From positions 38,340 through 102,339 of the forward strand of contig JADFIA010000002.1 in the NCBI GenBank assembly GCA_022566895.1: a stretch of DNA of 64,000 nt, given 5' to 3'. Shown here one piece after another: positions 60,190 to 64,000 of the stretch (its first letter is position 1; each line of letters starts with the position of its first letter). The notes under the pieces are model-generated. The model saw only the letters and a list, made by a program, of their open reading frames with translations. It had not been told where the DNA came from and searched no databases. The translations under genes were made by a program, and so were the position numbers. The DNA is from Pseudomonadota bacterium (GTDB taxonomy: Bacteria > Pseudomonadota > Alphaproteobacteria > Sphingomonadales > SMXR01).

Positions 60190-61568
60190 CCGGCTGTCGC
60201 GCCAGGTTTGACCGGTTGGGTATCGCCGAGGATTGCGCTCCCGTCCTCCGCAAAAGCTATCCGGCGCATCACGAACAGCATCAATAGCCCGGGCACCGCG
60301 GCCAAAGTCGATATGACAAAGAACGTCGGCCAGTCAACCGCTTCGGATAGAAAGCCGGAAAAGCCAGCGAATATGCTTCGAGGCAAGAGCGTAACCGCCG
60401 ACAGCAATGCATACTGCGTGGCCGTAAAGCTCTTGTTGCAAAGTCCGGAAAGGTAGGCCACCACCGCTGTGCCGCCGAGCCCGCTGGCAAAATTCTCGGT
60501 TCCCACGGTCAAGACGAGAAACGGGATGCTGTGTCCGATCTCGGCCAGAGCAACAAACATTAGGTTGGTAACCATCATTAAAACGCCGCTGATCAGAAGT
60601 GCCCGCCAAGCGCCGACGGCAAAATAAAGTGTGCCGCCAAGTGCGATCCCGATCAACGTCGGCACGACTCCGGCCACCTTGTTTGCCCAAGCCATCTCGT
60701 CTTCGTCAAACCCAAGCTCGAACAGAAAATAGCTGGTCTGGTTGGCAGCAACCGCGTCGCCGAACTTGAACAACAGAATGAAGATCAAAATCAGATACCA
60801 TCCCCGCCGCGTCATAAACTCGGCGAAAGGCGCCACGGCGGCCATATAGAGCCAGGCCAGACCCCTCGAAATCGGTCCCGTCCGGCCGCTGTTGCGCAGC
60901 CTCGCTTCCACAGACTCCCTCTGGCGGCGGGCTTGGGGCGTCTCGATATGCCGAGGCTCGCCCCATAGAAAGGCCGCGATGAGTCCCGGCAGGATCAAAA
61001 AGGAGGTCAGGACGTAGGCGTCGGGATACCCGATCCGCTTGCCCAGAACGAGCGCACCGGCCCCCGCAAGAAGGGCTCCAATTCGCCAGCCGAACTGGAT
61101 CATGGCAGCACCCGCCCCTTGTTCATCATCGTCCAGAATCTCGATGCGGAAAGCGTCAATAATGACGTCCTGACTAGCCGAAAGGAAACCGATCGCCGCT
61201 GCCAGAGCTCCGGTCAGCAATACGTTCTCGGCTGGGTTTGAGTAACCAAGCGCGCTGATCGCCGCCACCAACAGTACTTGCAAAAGCAGGAGCCAGGCCC
61301 TGCGGGGGCCAAACAGTCGAGCCAGCAGCGGCAGGCGCACCCGGTCCAAAAGCGGCGCCCAGATAAACTTGAGGCTATAGGCAAGCCCGGCCAATCCGAA
61401 TAGCCCGACGGTCGATTTATCCAGGCCAAGCTTGGCCAGCCAATATGTGAGCGTGGCCGCGATCAGGGCAAACGGCGCTCCTTGCGCCATACCAAGCGCA
61501 AATACCACAAGCTGCTTGGGCTGTAGGTAAAGAAGCAAGTTCTCGTAGGCGGAATGACGCTTGTGCAT
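60186..61568 (-). CDS. ampG: AmpG-like muropeptide permease (MFS)
   Basis: A 460-residue transporter with about 12 membrane helices. The N-terminal block QPKQLVVFALGMAQGAPFAL and LAGLAYSLKFIWAPLLDRV are characteristic of AmpG, which imports anhydro-muropeptides for cell-wall recycling. A cytoplasmic loop near residue 220 is rich in Arg and Glu. It fits the window's other wall genes (penicillin-binding protein, murJ, SleB-like hydrolase), though they are not in an operon. The symbol is family-level. Confidence 0.85.
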   Translation of the reverse strand: MHKRHSAYENLLLYLQPKQLVVFALGMAQGAPFALIAATLTYWLAKLGLDKSTVGLFGLAGLAYSLKFIWAPLLDRVRLPLLARLFGPRRAWLLLLQVLLVAAISALGYSNPAENVLLTGALAAAIGFLSASQDVIIDAFRIEILDDDEQGAGAAMIQFGWRIGALLAGAGALVLGKRIGYPDAYVLTSFLILPGLIAAFLWGEPRHIETPQARRQRESVEARLRNSGRTGPISRGLAWLYMAAVAPFAEFMTRRGWYLILIFILLFKFGDAVAANQTSYFLFELGFDEDEMAWANKVAGVVPTLIGIALGGTLYFAVGAWRALLISGVLMMVTNLMFVALAEIGHSIPFLVLTVGTENFASGLGGTAVVAYLSGLCNKSFTATQYALLSAVTLLPRSIFAGFSGFLSEAVDWPTFFVISTLAAVPGLLMLFVMRRIAFAEDGSAILGDTQPVKPGATAG

Positions 61569-61619
61569 GGCGGCATCTTAACGGCGGAATCGGCGAAGGA
61601 AAGAGGGATGCGACGAAGA

Positions 61620-62525
61620 TCAGCCGGCTTGCGGCGCGATACGCCGGTAGGAAAGCGCCTCGGCCAGATGGCGGCGCAGCACCGGCTCGCTGCTGTCCAT
61701 ATCGGCGATGGTCCTGGCCACTTTTATGACCCGGTGATAGCCCCGCGCGGTCAGCCGCAGCTTGTCGACCGCCTGCGATAATAGCGCCTCGCCGTCGCGA
61801 TCGAGAGAGGCCACCTTCTCGAGAAGCTTGCCGTCGGCCTGGGCATTGGTGCGGATCGGCGTTTCGGAGGCCACGTCCTGGTAGCGCTCCAACTGAATTT
61901 GGCGCGCCGCAGCGACCCGTTTTGCGACCGTGGCGCTGTCTTCGGCCGGTGGCGGCAAACTCAAGTCCTCGGCCCGCACGGCTGGTACATCGACATGCAG
62001 ATCGATGCGATCAAACAGAGGCCCCGAGATTTTGGCCTGATACTGGGCGGCGCATCTGGGAGCCCGCGAGCAAGCCATCGCCGGATCATCCAGATATCCG
62101 CAGCGGCAGGGATTCATTGCCGCCAGCAGTTGAAAGCGGGCTGGGTAGGTGACATGGGCGCTGGCTCGGGCGATTACCGCCTTGCCGCTTTCGAGAGGTT
62201 GCCGCAGCGCCTCGAGAGATTGGCGCGGGAACTCCGGAAACTCGTCAAGAAACAGCACACCATGATGGGCCAGCGAGACCTCACCCGGCCGCACTTTGTT
62301 GCCGCCGCCGACCAGGGCCGGCATCGAGGCTGAATGATGCGGCGCCCGGAAGGGGCGGTAGCGCCGGATCACCCCGTCGGCGATCTCGCCGGCGACGCTG
62401 GCAACCATCGAGACCTCCAGGGCCTCCTGCGGCGTCAGCGGTGGCAGGATGCCCGGGAACCGTGCTGCCAGCATTGATTTTCCGGCTCCCGGCGGACCGA
62501 TCATCAAGAAGTTAGTGCTGCCCAA
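61620..62525 (-). pseudogene. comM: comM/yifB Mg-chelatase-like ATPase, 5' half missing
   Basis: The last roughly 300 residues of a YifB/ComM family protein, which is normally about 500 residues long and a branch-migration helicase in natural transformation. Homology begins abruptly at the Walker A region (FLMIGPPGAGKSMLAARFPG) and continues through HHSASMPALVGGG, the Walker B FLDEFPEFPRQSLEALRQPL and PCRCGYLDDP to a normal C-terminus (ALSYRRI). The N-terminal Lon-like domain is absent, and upstream sequence in this frame is unrelated. The only start is a weak TTG at 62525. It is almost certainly non-functional, cut by recombination at about 62520. Confidence 0.88.
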
Positions 62526-62528
62526 AGA

Positions 62529-62552
62529 GTCCGCTATTAGCCATAAGCGGAC
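62529..62552. repeat. Inverted repeat at the comM junction
   Basis: GTCCGCT (62529–62535) and AGCGGAC (62546–62552) form a 7-bp stem with a 10-base loop. It sits at the point where comM homology stops and just after the end of the neighbouring gene scrap. It may be a remnant terminator of that gene or part of a dispersed repeat. Confidence 0.6.
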
Positions 62553-62574
62553 ATTAGGGCCTGCCCAGCCGCCC

Positions 62575-62730
62575 CTATTCGGGCAGCGTCACCTTGAACT
62601 CGATAGCCGCCAGCTGCTCGGGGAACTTGCCGATGCTCTCCAGAAACGGCAGCCAGCGCGGGTCGAATTGGATGTTGGCGAACAGTGGAATACTTGTCTG
62701 TGATTGCGAAAAAGGCTTGATTCTGATATA
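62575..62730 (-). pseudogene. C-terminal scrap of a TPR/adenylate-cyclase-type protein
   Basis: The minus-strand frame ending in TAG at 62575 reads FANIQFDPRWLPFLESIG then KFPEQLAAIEFKVTLPE. From memory of the family this resembles the extreme C-terminus of large TPR-containing signalling proteins (for example cyclases with a TPR tail). A stop at 62731 closes the frame upstream, so only about 40 recognisable residues survive. It is too short to be a gene. Together with the cut comM it marks a deletion. Confidence 0.6.
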
Positions 62731-62867
62731 CTACTAAATGTGTCGGTAATCCTAGAATGGGTAATTGACCACAGCCATTGACTGAAATTGGCCACAGTGT
62801 CCCGCAAGACCGTTCTGTAAATAATTTGTTGTTCCCTATCGAACATGAATGCCGGGAGGAACAAACC

Positions 62868-64000
62868 ATGACGCCATCATCGAGGATAAAGACACTCAGC
62901 AAAGTCGCTTTTTTCGCGCTGGGCGCGGCCCTATTGCTCGCCTTGCTGGGGACCAGCGATCCCGCGCTGGCCAAATGCGTGGACGGCGTTAATACCAAGA
63001 ACGGCAAGCCCTGTGGCGGCGGCGGGGAAGATCCGCCGTCGACACCCGCCAATCCGGTCATTGTCTATCTGGACGTCAACTCATGGGACCAAATCATGGT
63101 CATGGATGCCGACGGCGGCAACCAAACCAGGGTTTATAAGGACACTCAAAGGGACACGCTGCAATTTTGGGACAGCCTCACATGGTCGCCTGGCGGTTCA
63201 TTCGTCGCCTTCCGGGCCTCTGGGACAGTGGAGGTTTGTGAGTGGAACCTGGGAACCTACATGTCATCGCTCGACTCTGCCACGGGGGAATGGGGTCCAA
63301 TCGAAAGCTTCGCCTGTCTCAACAGCAAGCCCAGGGAAGGGATGGAGTTCGTGCCAAACAGTCTTGCCGATAGTCGCGTGCAGGTAATCTGGCCGTCTGA
63401 ATTCTTTCCCAATCCAGACTGGATTGCGACGGGAGGCGTACGTCTTTCGGCGGAATTCATGCCCGGCGATACGTCCAGCATTGCGTCGGTCGAGATCATC
63501 GCAAAACCCCCCGGTTCGGACGATAACCCGGATAATAACGACATTCACCGCGCGGTGTTGTCGCGGCCTCTGGCGGGGGGTGGGAACTGGATCGCCTGGC
63601 GCGAGGGGAACTTCGGTGGTTCCGTCATCGAGTTTGAAGTCATCAGAATCGCCCGTTTCGACGCTTCCTTTCTTGATCCCGTGACACTCGTGGGTAACGT
63701 CGATGCAGTGGTGAGTGCACCCGTTGTTTCGCTAACCGCAGAGGAGGCGGGCGTTAACAATTTTGCCGACCTCGACTTCTCATCCCATTCGGACACGGTG
63801 ATTGCCTATGCCGCCAACAACAATATTTACTGTCTCGACTTTGCAGGCTCGGGCCCGCTGGTCCCAATTTTGCTTACAGGAAGCGCTTGGGAGGGAGTAG
63901 AAATATCGGATCCGACCTGGCGGCCCGACGGTGCCGGTATTGTATTTGGAGCTGTCTTGAGCGTTAACAATATCTCCGCCGAGGTTGTGATTGGCGAAAT
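62868..64000 (+). CDS. Exported beta-propeller-like protein, 3' end beyond the window
   Basis: The frame is open from ATG 62868, with GGGAGGA seven bases upstream, to the window end (377 codons seen). A signal peptide (FFALGAALLLALLGTSDPALA) precedes a Cys-containing stretch (CVDGVNTKNGKPCGGGG) and a Pro-rich linker. The rest has TolB/PD40-type blades: IMVMDADGGNQTRVYKD with LTWSPGGSFVAFRAS, and DPTWRPDGAGIVFGA, separated by an irregular insert. It is probably secreted or outer-membrane associated; the function is unknown. It directly follows a rearranged junction. Confidence 0.8.
   Translation, partial: MTPSSRIKTLSKVAFFALGAALLLALLGTSDPALAKCVDGVNTKNGKPCGGGGEDPPSTPANPVIVYLDVNSWDQIMVMDADGGNQTRVYKDTQRDTLQFWDSLTWSPGGSFVAFRASGTVEVCEWNLGTYMSSLDSATGEWGPIESFACLNSKPREGMEFVPNSLADSRVQVIWPSEFFPNPDWIATGGVRLSAEFMPGDTSSIASVEIIAKPPGSDDNPDNNDIHRAVLSRPLAGGGNWIAWREGNFGGSVIEFEVIRIARFDASFLDPVTLVGNVDAVVSAPVVSLTAEEAGVNNFADLDFSSHSDTVIAYAANNNIYCLDFAGSGPLVPILLTGSAWEGVEISDPTWRPDGAGIVFGAVLSVNNISAEVVIGE

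Larger units (their letters stand above)
62526..62867. other. Rearrangement junction, 342 bases without an intact gene
   Basis: This stretch joins the cut comM gene to the beta-propeller gene. It holds an inverted repeat (62529–62552), a C-terminal gene scrap (62575–62730), and a near-repeat ATTGACCACAG / ATTGGCCACAG at 62764–62774 and 62787–62797. No transposase or terminal inverted repeats are seen. Confidence 0.7.

Overview
The window looks like chromosomal DNA of an alphaproteobacterium, probably Rhodospirillales-like. The evidence is gene order: dnaA–rpsT–enoyl-CoA hydratase–mutM–ubiE–ubiB–coaBC–dut, lnt–XRE–metK–trmB, and tsaB–fur–miaB–phoH–ybeY–corC–lnt. Several GTG/TTG starts with strong Shine-Dalgarno sites, CcrM-type GANTC sites upstream of dnaA, and the DUF3126, MmcB and YcgN families point the same way. 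Genus and species cannot be read from the sequence. Most of the window is dense, GC-rich core genome.

Layout. 1–1868: the end of a sensor histidine kinase and a convergent lipoprotein. 2009–4034: a tRNA-Arg(ACG) followed by a short AT-rich island with three small helix-turn-helix proteins and a winged-helix/CHAT-protease protein in one apparent operon. This is the best candidate for an undescribed system. 4055–8049: small accessory genes (DUF3126, SleB-like wall hydrolase, Hpt protein, MmcB, ankyrin protein, Sco1, YcgN). 8052–16376 (minus): dnaA, dnaN, recF, gyrB and a class A penicillin-binding protein. 16377–16955: a 579-base gap rich in GANTC. 16956–25037: rpsT, enoyl-CoA hydratase, mutM, then ubiE, ubiB, coaBC, dut, a MoeB/ThiF protein and an SH3 protein on plus.

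25044–45768 (minus) is a long run of translation, RNA and envelope genes: an NPD-type flavoprotein, pnp, rpsO, truB, rbfA, infB, nusA, rimP, trmB, metK, an XRE regulator, lnt, corC, ybeY, phoH, miaB, fur, tsaB and a nitroreductase. An intrinsic terminator at 35536–35562 separates metK–trmB from rimP–nusA–infB. 45887–61568 holds a polysaccharide deacetylase, Nfu, DUF2333 and DUF4136 proteins, trpS, murJ, glnD, mutS, maeB and an AmpG-like permease.

The right end (61620–64000) is a rearranged junction. It holds a comM/yifB gene lacking its 5' half, an inverted repeat, the C-terminal scrap of another gene, and then a secreted beta-propeller-like protein that runs off the window.

Functionally, the core stretches link replication initiation and the sliding clamp, mismatch and oxidative-damage repair, ribosome and tRNA maturation, ubiquinone and CoA synthesis, nitrogen signalling, and peptidoglycan synthesis and recycling. 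The CHAT operon is the only stretch with the look of a transferred conflict or defence module.
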